Virus record (IMG/VR): IMGVR_UViG_3300004181_000004
Coordinates: 1-36,051 of that record
Strand: one strand, 5' to 3'
Length of the DNA stretch: 36,051 nucleotides
Source: a virus
Shown here: piece by piece, positions 6,507 through 13,208 of the stretch
Layout: every line of letters begins with the position of its first letter
Numbering within the stretch: position 1 is the first letter of the stretch
Notes under the pieces: generated by a model
Told to the model about the DNA's origin: nothing
Databases searched by the model: none
What the model saw: only the letters and a program-made list of their open reading frames with translations
Position numbers and translations under genes: made by a program

Positions 6507-6855
6507 AGTCTAAGTTTCCTCTGTGTATAATGGCCATTATGTTATAGCTTTTATCAGGCCAATAATAAAAATAAATCAAGCGATAGTTAAGCCCTTGCGC
6601 TTCCAAATCCCATGCTCTCAGGCGCCAAATGGGAAGGCGTTCAACTTTATGGGTGCTTAACCACTTTTTGACATAAATAGGTTCATCCTTATCCTTGCCA
6701 AAGTCATGGTCAAGTAGGTGTCTCGTTAGACTGCTGTCGGCCTTGAGCTGCTGTATGAAGGCCACGAGACGACTAAACCCTTTAAGGTCTGTGGCTCGTA
6801 TCTCCAGAAGATCGTTTGTTGCGTCGTTGTGTACCTGGATCAAAGCATATACCAA
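6436..6855 (-). CDS. RelE/HigB-like toxin
   Basis: A 139-aa protein, first in a three-gene operon. The C-terminal half has the RelE/HigB fold pattern: LPIWRLRAWDLEAQGLNYRLIY-type strands, YNIMAIIHRGNLDYDD, and a terminal helix ARIIKRVREEF. Such toxins are ribosome-dependent mRNA interferases or close relatives. The gene order toxin-antitoxin is that of HigBA. Catalytic residues cannot be fixed by eye. It is relatively AT-rich compared with the structural genes. Confidence 0.75.
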   Translation of the reverse strand: MVYALIQVHNDATNDLLEIRATDLKGFSRLVAFIQQLKADSSLTRHLLDHDFGKDKDEPIYVKKWLSTHKVERLPIWRLRAWDLEAQGLNYRLIYFYYWPDKSYNIMAIIHRGNLDYDDTNSPIRARIIKRVREEFPNA

Positions 6856-6915
6856 ATTTGATATTTTATCAAGTTATAGGCGGAGCTGGGTGGTGCGCTC
6901 AACATACCATAGGTA

Positions 6916-6960
6916 AGTTCGTAGGTACGATTAGCGCCGCGTAATCGTACCTACGGCCCT
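6916..6960. repeat. Single hairpin repeat with 13-bp perfect stem
   Basis: GTAGGTACGATTA (6921-6933) pairs perfectly with TAATCGTACCTAC (6942-6954) around an 8-base loop. It shares its outer bases with the double hairpin at 5152-5240 and lies between the toxin start and the lipoprotein stop. Probably a copy of a dispersed REP-like palindrome; it may also cap the 3' end of the repressor operon transcript. Confidence 0.7.
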
Positions 6961-6973
6961 TGAGCCAAGCAGT

Positions 6974-7768
6974 CTACTGTAAGGAGTGAGGATGCGAGAT
7001 GATGAATTTATTGGGCTCGCCTTCCTTGATCGTCACCGATTCTTTTAACTCACCGCCTTGTTGGTTAATGCCGTTATAAAAACCGAAACCGTTATGTCCT
7101 ACATAGCCAACACCCCAACTGACATCAGTAGTAATAACCCAATTTCCTGAAGGGATTTTATGAAACTCGAAATTCCCCTGCGCGTCGCACTGAGTGGTTT
7201 TTATCATGTCTCGCGCTTCCTGGTTAAGATCATAATCCGGCAGCATCCCGCGTTCCTGGTCATCAAGCACCCGATTGAAATAGGGCGTGTCGGGGCGCAT
7301 CTCTACGACGTTACCCGCGCATGTTACAACCCCTCCGCCGACTTGCGTTAAAAACGCTTGTCCCGTCACTGTATTTGAGCCAGACCCATATCCATCCTTA
7401 ACAAAAGCAGGGCTCTTATAAATCGGCATTCCAGATTCGCATTGAAAGTATCGTCCAGTGTAGGCATAGCCGTAAGAGCGTCTGACAACTGTATTCGAAC
7501 CATAGATCGTCGCTCTTTTTTTGAACCAAACATCGCAATCGTCCTGAGTGTCCTTGCATTGCTCCTTAGCACCTTTTGGCAGACATGGTCTATTTTCAGC
7601 CGAATCTGCAATCGTGACGGCCTGCCATCCGGGATATCTTGAGTTCGCGCAGCCGGCGAGCAAGACGACGGCGATTAACCATAAACTTTTTATTTTTGAC
7701 CTAGACAATCTTAAGCAAACATTTAGCTTAAGTTGGCTATTGATAAATGCACTGCGTGAGTAGATCAT
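6974..7768 (-). CDS. Lipoprotein in the repressor operon (candidate lysogenic-conversion gene)
   Basis: A 264-aa protein with a lipoprotein signal: basic N-region (LRLSRSKIKS), hydrophobic core (LWLIAVVLLAG) and lipobox LLAGC with the acylated Cys at residue 40. The long N-region suggests the true start may be an internal TTG. The mature part is extracytoplasmic, with several cysteines (CLPKGAKEQCKDTQDDC; CAG; TQCDAQG) and a C-terminal region (GNFEFHKIPSGNWVITTDVSW) like a carboxypeptidase-regulatory-type beta-sandwich. It follows the repressor and the second XRE gene by 20 bases and so is probably expressed in lysogens, fitting superinfection exclusion or another surface change. Exact role unknown. 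Confidence 0.7.
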   Translation of the reverse strand: MIYSRSAFINSQLKLNVCLRLSRSKIKSLWLIAVVLLAGCANSRYPGWQAVTIADSAENRPCLPKGAKEQCKDTQDDCDVWFKKRATIYGSNTVVRRSYGYAYTGRYFQCESGMPIYKSPAFVKDGYGSGSNTVTGQAFLTQVGGGVVTCAGNVVEMRPDTPYFNRVLDDQERGMLPDYDLNQEARDMIKTTQCDAQGNFEFHKIPSGNWVITTDVSWGVGYVGHNGFGFYNGINQQGGELKESVTIKEGEPNKFIISHPHSLQ

Positions 7769-7788
7769 TATTCAACTCGTAGAATAGA

Positions 7789-8145
7789 TTAAGAAACTCG
7801 TTTTATTTCAATATACTTAGCCGTTGCTTCAGCAACGTCCGCCCAGGCTTCTCTGGTTTCCTTATCGGCATGAGTATAGTTTGCGACGATCTTTTCGATT
7901 GATGAATTTAATAATATATCCACTGGCACATCGGGAAGCAATACATGCCACGTTTGCAAATTGTAGGCTTTGGCCACCAGTGCAACATTTGCCAGCTTGG
8001 GTGACGTATCATCGCCTAGATTCAGCATGTTCGAAATCGATTTCTGACTGACGCTGCTCCTTTTTGCAAGCGAAGTCTGCGTATCCTTGTGGTGCTCCAT
8101 AAGGATACGCAGATTCCTGGCAAAGTTTTTGGATTCTTCGTTCAA
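7789..8145 (-). CDS. Second XRE-type regulator in the repressor operon
   Basis: A 118-aa protein with an N-terminal helix-turn-helix (about 8-65: FARNLRILMEHHKDTQTSLA, SVSQKSISNMLN, SPKLANVALVAKAYNLQTWHVLLP). The C-terminal 45 residues form a helix. It lacks the S24 protease domain of the repressor just upstream, from which it is separated by a single base. Probably co-expressed with it; it may tune the repressor or control the accessory genes. Confidence 0.8.
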   Translation of the reverse strand: MNEESKNFARNLRILMEHHKDTQTSLAKRSSVSQKSISNMLNLGDDTSPKLANVALVAKAYNLQTWHVLLPDVPVDILLNSSIEKIVANYTHADKETREAWADVAEATAKYIEIKRVS

Positions 8146-8146
8146 G

Positions 8147-8899
8147 TTATTCCGGCAATCCTGAGAATATCACCACGCCACATACAATCATATCCTCGGT
8201 GATCTCCTGCATCTTATATTGTTGGTTGAGCGGTTTCAGGTAGCGCAGCCCACCATCTTCCCTGTATTCCTTAAATGTCGCTTCGTTGATTCCCGGCAAC
8301 TTGGCGATGACGCGACAGCCATTGGTGATGGGGCGATCGGGGTCGACAAAGATGAGGGTGCCTTCTGGGTAGCTTTTCTGTCCTGGTATGGAGTTGGTCA
8401 TGGAGTCGCCGTTTACCCGTAGGCAATAGGTATGAGGGCCGTGTAACACGGGGCATGGTAGCCATACTTCAGCATCTCCGACGTGATATAGGTCAATGGC
8501 TTCGCACCATCTTCCTGCCTGTACCCAGCTGATTAGTGGAACTGTACCTCGAATATCAGGTCCCGGCTCAGTATTTTCCTGTTCCTGTGGTTGGTATTTG
8601 GCTTCCGCTTTACTTTCACATGCCTCATCAGTCTGTTTATGCGTGCTTCTGGAGGGATCCATTTTTTGCCCCATCCCAGTAATCAGCCAATTTATGCTGT
8701 AGTGCGTTATTTCTGAGACGATAAGTAGGTTTTCTGTGCTTATCCTGCCTGTGTTGAACCATCCTGTTATCGATTGTGGTTCGATATTGCATCGCGCGGC
8801 AACGTCTCGCTGCCCCCCACGCCCTAACGATTGTATTGCTTCCTTTACTCTTCTTCCGATCGCAAGCTGTTCTGAAGTTGGCGGTTTCTTTTTAGGCAT
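8147..8899 (-). CDS. CI/LexA-like prophage repressor with S24 autoprotease domain
   Basis: Maintains lysogeny and is expected to cleave itself after RecA activation. With the start at ATG 8899 (MPKKKPPTSEQLAIGRR) it has 250 residues: an XRE-like DNA-binding domain (about 10-75), an acidic linker, and an S24 domain with the Ala128-Gly129 scissile pair (QAGRW), Ser166 (GDSMTN) and Lys200 (VIAKLPG). The frame is open to 8983, but that would read through the operators; ATG 8917 is also possible. No clear ribosome site is seen for either. The gene faces cro across the operator region. Confidence 0.9.
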   Translation of the reverse strand: MPKKKPPTSEQLAIGRRVKEAIQSLGRGGQRDVAARCNIEPQSITGWFNTGRISTENLLIVSEITHYSINWLITGMGQKMDPSRSTHKQTDEACESKAEAKYQPQEQENTEPGPDIRGTVPLISWVQAGRWCEAIDLYHVGDAEVWLPCPVLHGPHTYCLRVNGDSMTNSIPGQKSYPEGTLIFVDPDRPITNGCRVIAKLPGINEATFKEYREDGGLRYLKPLNQQYKMQEITEDMIVCGVVIFSGLPE

Positions 8900-8972
8900 T
8901 GCTTTAGGGTAAAACATTTTGAATGCTTTTTTAATAAGGCTATGCCTTGACTCACAATGAAGGCTATGCTTT
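8893..8972. promoter_or_regulatory. Right operators OR (two strong sites, one over the repressor start)
   Basis: AAGGCTATGCCTT (8936-8948) and AAGGCTATGCTTT (8960-8972) have centres 24 bases apart and overlap the -35 and the spacer/-10 of PR. TAGGCATTGCTTT (8893-8905) has the same pattern 43 bases from the nearer site and covers the predicted repressor start codon. The arrangement mirrors the left operators and suggests repression of cro plus negative autoregulation. Confidence 0.75.
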
Positions 8973-8975
8973 AAT
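8947..8975 (+). promoter_or_regulatory. Rightward early promoter PR
   Basis: TTGACT (8947-8952) and TTTAAT (8970-8975) are separated by exactly 17 bases. The expected start, 6-7 bases after the -10, falls on the A of the Cro-like ATG at 8982, so the message is probably leaderless. Confidence 0.8.
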
Positions 8976-8981
8976 TTTCGC

Positions 8982-9182
8982 ATGATAGAAACCTATGTAA
9001 GTAAATACCCTACAAAAGCGGCCTTTTGCCGTGATGTCGGTCTTTGTCAGCAATATCTGAACCAGATAGAAAAGGGCAAAAGACCGATCCCACCAAAAGT
9101 CTGTAATGCATTGGAAAAAAAATTCGGGGCCGACAAGAAAAAGCTTAGGCCCGATATTTTTGGCGACTCCGAACAGGAATAA
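8982..9182 (+). CDS. Cro-like regulator (YdaS-type)
   Basis: A 66-aa helix-turn-helix protein: MIETYVSKYPTKAAFCRDVG, LCQQYLNQIEKGKRPIPPKV, ALEKKFGADKKKLRPDIFG. It resembles the Cro/YdaS small regulators found opposite CI-type repressors and should bind the same operators to favour the lytic course. No Shine-Dalgarno precedes the ATG, which coincides with the predicted PR start site, implying leaderless translation. A strong terminator follows about 100 bases after its stop. Confidence 0.85.
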   Translation: MIETYVSKYPTKAAFCRDVGLCQQYLNQIEKGKRPIPPKVCNALEKKFGADKKKLRPDIFGDSEQE

Positions 9183-9283
9183 GTTGCATGATCAATCACA
9201 GCCGCCGCCTCCCGTCACAGAATGCACTCAACCTCAATGGGCGGATGGCTGTGTCAATTTCAGATGTGCCTCTGAAAGCCAGT

Positions 9284-9314
9284 GCCGCGCCCGACCAGGG
9301 GCGCGGCTTTTTTT
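9284..9314 (+). terminator. Strong Rho-independent terminator after the cro-like gene
   Basis: GCCGCGCCC (9284-9292) pairs with GGGCGCGGC (9299-9307), followed by seven T's. It sits where lambda tR1 sits, so downstream early genes need antitermination or their own promoter. A 64-aa frame across it is not considered coding. Confidence 0.9.
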
Positions 9315-9354
9315 GGCGCCACAAAGGCAGTATCTCCCATAAACACAGAAATGT

Positions 9355-9374
9355 ATTCCGTGCCAGCACGGAAT
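9355..9374. promoter_or_regulatory. 20-bp perfect palindrome upstream of the CII-like gene
   Basis: ATTCCGTGC and GCACGGAAT flank a 2-base centre, 29 bases before the ATG at 9403. With such a short loop a DNA operator is more likely than an RNA hairpin. It does not match the repressor operators, so another regulator is implied. Confidence 0.55.
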
Positions 9375-9402
9375 TATATTAAGTTTGGTTTAAGGTGACA
9401 AC

Positions 9403-10002
9403 ATGAAGACTCAGTTGAACAAGACGCTGCCGCAGATTATCGAGCAACACTTGCTGCAGCTTCAGCACGAAACCGGGATGTCCGGCGCGGCGTTTACGGC
9501 GAGCGTGCGCGAGCATTACGAAAGCGCTTATCCGGAGCATGCGCGGCATATCGAGTGGTCGAGTGTGCGCGATGTGGCAACACGGATGACGCGCGATTAT
9601 GACCGGCTGAAAAGCTGGACGGGGCTGGATGCCAAGGTGCGTTTCCCGCTGGAGGTGCTGGAGTCTGTTGTCGCCGCCTTCCCAGCCGAGCGGAGGTTTA
9701 AGTTGCAACTGGAGCTGGCCGCGCGCCAGGGCATGATGGCGATCCCGATGCCGGCCGGTAACCTTTCGGACGATGGCGTATGCCTGGGACAAATTGCCAA
9801 GGAAACGGGCGAAGCGATTATCGCGATTTCTAAGATGTTTGAAGGCGGCACGATATCCGGCGACAAGTCGAGCGGCCGCGAGGCGGTGCGTGAGATCGAC
9901 GAGGCTATCGCGGTGCTGGCCGGCATGAAGGCGATTATCGCGAATAAGTCGCTCGGGCAGTTGTTTGCGGCATTTGCGATGGATGAGGCGATCGGTAAGT
10001 GA
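9403..10002 (+). CDS. CII-like phage regulatory protein (Phage_CP76 type)
   Basis: A 199-aa protein with ribosome site AAGGTGA. The N-terminal half is helical with a possible helix-turn-helix (SSVRDVATRMTRDYDRLKSWTG). The C-terminal half (IPMPAGNLSDDGVCLGQIAK, then ETGEAIIAISKMFEGGTISG and EAVREIDEAIAVLAGMKAII) matches the style of the CP76/CII-like family, in which a helical pair follows a linker. It is the first gene after the early terminator, the place of cII in lambda. Family assignment is by recognition of pattern and is moderate. Confidence 0.6.
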   Translation: MKTQLNKTLPQIIEQHLLQLQHETGMSGAAFTASVREHYESAYPEHARHIEWSSVRDVATRMTRDYDRLKSWTGLDAKVRFPLEVLESVVAAFPAERRFKLQLELAARQGMMAIPMPAGNLSDDGVCLGQIAKETGEAIIAISKMFEGGTISGDKSSGREAVREIDEAIAVLAGMKAIIANKSLGQLFAAFAMDEAIGK

Positions 10003-10064
10003 TCACCGCGTCTATGGCGGTGCTTTGTTTCGATGGTTACACAATCTGATAAATGAGGACGATG

Positions 10065-10340
10065 ATGAAGAAGTTGTTTGTTCTGTTGGCTTTGGTGCCG
10101 GTTCATGCCCTGGCGGGCGAGCCGAAGTTTAATGCGTTGGATCTTGATGATCCGCTTTATGCCGAGTATCAGCGCAATCTGTGCGCTGGCACTGCGGAAC
10201 TGCGCGACCGTTTCGCGGCTGATGTGTATTGGCTGGAGGCGCGCAATACCCGGCTGACCGCGGCGACGGTCGAGGATTATGTGATCAGCGCGGTGCTTTA
10301 TGAAAATCAGCGCGATCGGTTTGATGCAAACTGCCGGTGA
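10065..10340 (+). CDS. Small secreted protein
   Basis: A 91-aa product with a textbook signal peptide (MKKLFVLLALVPVHALA, cleavage before GEPKF). ATG 10065 is chosen from three nearby ATGs because GAGG is 6 bases upstream. The mature part (about 74 residues) is acidic and helical with two cysteines (NLCAG and ANCR at the end) that could form a disulfide. An exported protein among early genes may alter the periplasm or block superinfection. Family not recognised. Confidence 0.6.
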   Translation: MKKLFVLLALVPVHALAGEPKFNALDLDDPLYAEYQRNLCAGTAELRDRFAADVYWLEARNTRLTAATVEDYVISAVLYENQRDRFDANCR

Positions 10341-10343
10341 GTT

Positions 10344-10586
10344 ATGAATCAGTCTATTGATGCGGTGGTGTTGGCCAGAACGGTTTCGCGGTTGCTTGGC
10401 GAGGCGATGTTGCTGGAGACCAGCATTACCACGGCGCAGAAGCATTGCGATGAAAGTATTGCGCGGATGGAGCGTAGCCTGGTGCCGTTGCGCCGGGAGA
10501 TTGCGCGGCTTGAGGATGCGCTGTATTGGCAGCGTTTGAACGATCTGATTCATACGCCGAGCTGGCGGTATCGGGTGGCGGGATGA
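10344..10586 (+). CDS. Hypothetical coiled-coil protein
   Basis: An 80-aa, largely helical protein (LARTVSRLLGEAMLLETSIT; RMERSLVPLRREIARLEDALYWQRL) with heptad-like hydrophobic spacing. It starts 3 bases after the previous stop and ends in an ATGA overlap with the nucleotide kinase gene, so the three genes are co-translated. Role unknown. Confidence 0.6.
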   Translation: MNQSIDAVVLARTVSRLLGEAMLLETSITTAQKHCDESIARMERSLVPLRREIARLEDALYWQRLNDLIHTPSWRYRVAG

Positions 10587-11122
10587 TCGTCGGGTTTGCG
10601 GGGAAGAAGCAGGTCGGCAAGTCTACGGCGGCCGGGTTTTTGGTGGCGGCCGGGTTTCGGCGGATTTCGTTTGCTGATCCGATGAAGAGGATGGCATCGG
10701 GTTTGCTGCGTGCCGTGGGTTTTTCGGATGGCGATATCAGTTATTACGAGAACAACAAGGAGCTGGCGATGCCGGTGATCGGCGTCAGCATGCGGCATCT
10801 GCTGCAATCGCTGGGCACGGACTGGGGGCGCAATCTGATTCATCCGGATCTTTGGGTGATGGCGGCTTCGTCTTGGGTCGGCGTGTCGATGGCGAACGCT
10901 GTCGATGTGGTAATCGAGGATGTCCGCTTCGAGAATGAGGCGGCTTTTATTCGCAAGCATGGAGGCCTGATCCTGCACATCGAGCGCGAGACGGGCTATC
11001 AGGATGGGCATGCGTCGGAAGCCGGCATCAAGTTTAAGCCTGGCGACGCGGTTATTTACAACACCGACAAAATCGAGGCGCTTCGGGTGGCGGTTTTGGG
11101 GTTGGCTGGAGTTTCCGCGTGA
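10583..11122 (+). CDS. Deoxynucleoside monophosphate kinase
   Basis: A 179-aa P-loop kinase that would phosphorylate dNMPs to supply phage replication. It starts MIVGFAGKKQVGKSTAAGFL with the Walker A motif GKKQVGKST at residues 7-15, followed by FADPMKRMASGLLRAVGF. The MRHLLQSLGTDWGRNLIHPD and VVIEDVRFENEA segments are typical of the phage dNMP kinase family (T4 gp1-like). ATG 10583 overlaps the upstream stop by ATGA; an upstream in-frame ATG is not needed. Confidence 0.85.
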   Translation: MIVGFAGKKQVGKSTAAGFLVAAGFRRISFADPMKRMASGLLRAVGFSDGDISYYENNKELAMPVIGVSMRHLLQSLGTDWGRNLIHPDLWVMAASSWVGVSMANAVDVVIEDVRFENEAAFIRKHGGLILHIERETGYQDGHASEAGIKFKPGDAVIYNTDKIEALRVAVLGLAGVSA

Positions 11123-11349
11123 TGGTTGCCGCCAGTCCCTGGGTTAATCCAAGCATTGAGCAAGAGCAGGCTTGGCATGAGCAGCGACTGGCGGCTTTGG
11201 AGTCCCTGCGCTCGGCGACTGCCGAGGTTTTACGTATCCGCGATGTGAATGCGCGTCGGGTGTTTATGTCAGCCTACCGTGAGCGGTTTGGCCGGTATAG
11301 CGCCGAGGCATTGGAGATTCGGGTGCGCAAGGCATGGGAAAATCGATAG
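11119..11349 (+). CDS. Small hypothetical phage protein (DUF7696-like)
   Basis: A 76-aa protein, all helical in style (EQAWHEQRLAALESLRSATA; RRVFMSAYRERFGRYSAEAL). The GTG at 11119 overlaps the kinase stop by 4 bases; an ATG follows at once at 11122. Length, position beside the helicase gene and the ending RVRKAWENR resemble small phage proteins annotated DUF7696, but this is a loose match. Function unknown. Confidence 0.55.
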   Translation: MMVAASPWVNPSIEQEQAWHEQRLAALESLRSATAEVLRIRDVNARRVFMSAYRERFGRYSAEALEIRVRKAWENR

Positions 11350-11371
11350 AGGCATAGCAAGGTACATAAAA

Positions 11372-11554
11372 ATGTATAACAAAAAGAGAAGACCTACGAA
11401 TCCTACAGGTTGCGGCAATTACTCCTGCCCGATTCGCGTAGGCTGCGCGCGTGCTGACGTTAGCAGGTTTGCGCGAATTTCGATGTTTGTGCCGAGCCGG
11501 GTCCGCGGCAACGCGATTACCTGCGCGATGCGGATCGCCAAGGGGGCGGCATGA
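11372..11554 (+). CDS. Small cysteine-containing protein coupled to the helicase gene
   Basis: 60 residues from ATG 11372 (MYNKKRRPTNPTGCGNYSCP), with AAGGTAC 7 bases upstream, ending in an ATGA overlap with dnaB. Cysteines at CGNYSC and VGC plus a later Cys could bind zinc. Basic throughout. Coupling with dnaB suggests a replication or regulatory role, but no family is recognised. Confidence 0.5.
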   Translation: MYNKKRRPTNPTGCGNYSCPIRVGCARADVSRFARISMFVPSRVRGNAITCAMRIAKGAA

Positions 11555-12927
11555 ATGCGCCGGCGTTGATGACGCCGCCGAATTCGCCGCTGGCGGAACA
11601 GGGCGTGATCGGCGGGCTGCTGATGGATAACAAGGCCTGGCCGAAGGTGGCCGGTCTAATCCGGTTCAGCGATTTTTACCAGAAGAAGCATCAGACGATT
11701 TTTCACGCGATCGGCAAGCTGTTGGCCGACGGCGAGCCGGCCGATGTGATCACGGTGCACGAGCTGCTGGAACGCAAGGGCAAGGCCGCGGATGTGGGCG
11801 GCTTGCAGTATTTGGGCCTGTTGGCCCGCGATACGCCGAGCGCGGCGAATATCGGCAGCTACGCGCAGATCGTGCGCGATAAGTCGACGCTGCGGCAGAT
11901 GCTGGAGCTATCCGGCCTGTTCCGCGAGCTGGCGACCGATCCCGGTGCGGAGGCGAAAACGGCGCTGGAGAAGGCCGAGAAGGCGGTGTTCGAACTGGCC
12001 CAGCGGGATCTGCGCGGCAAGAAAGGGTTTTCGCGGCTCCGCGATATTTTGCGGGAGGTGCTGGATGTGGCCGAGAAGAATTTCGAGCGCCCCGCCAGCG
12101 GTGTGCTGGGAATTTCGAGCGGCTACCGCGATCTGGACAAGTTGACTTCGGGGTTTAATCCGGGCGATCTGATCATTGTCGCGGGCCGGCCGGCGATGGG
12201 CAAGTCGACGCTGGCGGTAAACATCGGCGAGGCCTCGGCGATGGCCGGCATGCCGGTCGCGATATTCAGTCTGGAAATGCCGGATGTGCAGCTGGGCCAG
12301 CGGATCCTCGCCAGCAATTCGAACGTGCCGATGCGCAAGATCCGAGAGAGTTGGACGCTGGATGACAGCGATTGGCCGTTACTGTCTGCCGGTATATTGA
12401 AAACGAACGAGTGGCCGTTCTTTGTGGACGAGACCCCTGCCCTGTCGCTGTCGGAGATCCGCGCGCGGGTGATGAAGCTGAACATGGAGATCGGCGACGA
12501 TCATCCGGATGGCGTGGGGATGGTAATCATCGACTATCTGCAGCTGATGAGTTCGGATACGGACGGCAATCGGAACAGCGAGATCGAGGAGATCACGCGC
12601 GGATTGAAGCGGATGGCGAAGGAGTTCGGCATTCCGGTGATTGCGCTGTCGCAGCTGAACCGGGGGCTGGAAAACCGGCCTAACAAGCGGCCGCAGATGT
12701 CGGATCTGCGCGATTCCGGCGCGATCGAGCAGGATGCGGATATCGTGCTGTTTGTGTATCGAGACGAGGTTTACAACAAGGACAGCGCCGACCAGGGCAT
12801 CGCCGAGGTGATTGTCGGCAAACAGCGGAATGGGCCGCTAGGAACCGTTAGGCTGCAGTTCGATGGGGCGTGTACGCGGTTCCGTAGTTTGGAGGGGTCG
12901 CGTGAATATTCTTATGCAGGTTATTAG
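11551..12927 (+). CDS. dnaB: Replicative DNA helicase DnaB
   Basis: A 458-aa phage-encoded hexameric 5'-3' helicase, the usual length for DnaB. The N-terminal domain (PPNSPLAEQGVIGGLLMDNK, about 9-110) is followed by a linker and the RecA-like domain: Walker A GRPAMGKST (about 211-219), Walker B GMVIIDYLQLM, the motif SEIEEITRGLKRMAKE, and LSQLNRGLENRPNKRPQMSD with the arginine-finger region. It anchors the replication module together with the DnaT-like gene downstream. Confidence 0.95.
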   Translation: MNAPALMTPPNSPLAEQGVIGGLLMDNKAWPKVAGLIRFSDFYQKKHQTIFHAIGKLLADGEPADVITVHELLERKGKAADVGGLQYLGLLARDTPSAANIGSYAQIVRDKSTLRQMLELSGLFRELATDPGAEAKTALEKAEKAVFELAQRDLRGKKGFSRLRDILREVLDVAEKNFERPASGVLGISSGYRDLDKLTSGFNPGDLIIVAGRPAMGKSTLAVNIGEASAMAGMPVAIFSLEMPDVQLGQRILASNSNVPMRKIRESWTLDDSDWPLLSAGILKTNEWPFFVDETPALSLSEIRARVMKLNMEIGDDHPDGVGMVIIDYLQLMSSDTDGNRNSEIEEITRGLKRMAKEFGIPVIALSQLNRGLENRPNKRPQMSDLRDSGAIEQDADIVLFVYRDEVYNKDSADQGIAEVIVGKQRNGPLGTVRLQFDGACTRFRSLEGSREYSYAGY

Positions 12928-12941
12928 GATTTAGCAAAATG

Positions 12942-12971
12942 TTGACAGTTGCCTGGACTATGGATGATACT
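12942..12971 (+). promoter_or_regulatory. Probable promoter of the Ash/C4/RadC module
   Basis: A perfect TTGACA (12942-12947), 17-18 bases before TGATACT (12965-12971), whose GATACT matches four of six -10 bases. It lies just after dnaB and would start the transcript that holds the C4-like RNA. Confidence 0.5.
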
Positions 12972-13080
12972 TTACCCGCTGCCCTCATTGGCGGCAACGG
13001 GTTTGGTAGCCTGTTCAGCACTGACGCAAGAGCTATGCGTCGCAAGTCGTGTGGCTTTTTTTACGCCCAAAGTCCAGTTA

Positions 13081-13140
13081 TGGCGGGCGTAGTGGGGAGC
13101 CTAACGGCTCGCCGGCTCCAGTGCCCGGTCTACCAACCCG
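13081..13140 (+). ncRNA. C4-type antisense RNA candidate
   Basis: GAGCC-TAAC-GGCTC (13097-13110) forms a short hairpin, with an alternative GGAGCC/GGCTCC pairing (13096-13101 with 13114-13119). It is followed by the CCGGTCTACCAACCC motif (13125-13139). CTACCAA (13130-13136) is exactly complementary to TTGGTAG (13161-13167), about 40 bases before the radC ATG. This resembles the C4 RNA of P1/P7 and CI RNA of P4, which are cut from the leader and pair with the same message downstream. Boundaries are approximate. Confidence 0.55.
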
Positions 13141-13208
13141 CTACGTCCGCCGCCCGGCGTTTGGTAGCTCCGGTCGGCGGTAATAAAACCATAGTACTGG
13201 AGTCAGTC

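Larger units (their letters stand above)
12939..13208 (+). other. Ash-like (Phage_ASH) reading frame upstream of radC
   Basis: A frame in phase with radC and open with no stop between them. Its middle (SCGFFYAQSPVMAGVVGSLT, then a stretch ending in CPVYQP) matches the conserved core of Ash proteins of P4-like prophages (FFYA...MAGRVG...GxP). In such elements the same DNA also encodes a C4/CI-type antisense RNA, so conservation may reflect the RNA more than a peptide. The start near 12939 overlaps the promoter and is doubtful. Translation through into RadC would give a 290-aa fusion. Confidence 0.5.

Noticed and set aside
5152-6960. Hairpin repeats on either side of the three-gene toxin operon as ends of a mobile unit
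   Set aside because: The interval would also contain PL and its operators, which belong to the phage core, so the repeats are better explained as independent dispersed copies.
9188-9382. 64-aa plus-strand frame after cro
   Set aside because: It spans a strong rho-independent terminator and the palindrome, and has no convincing ribosome site.
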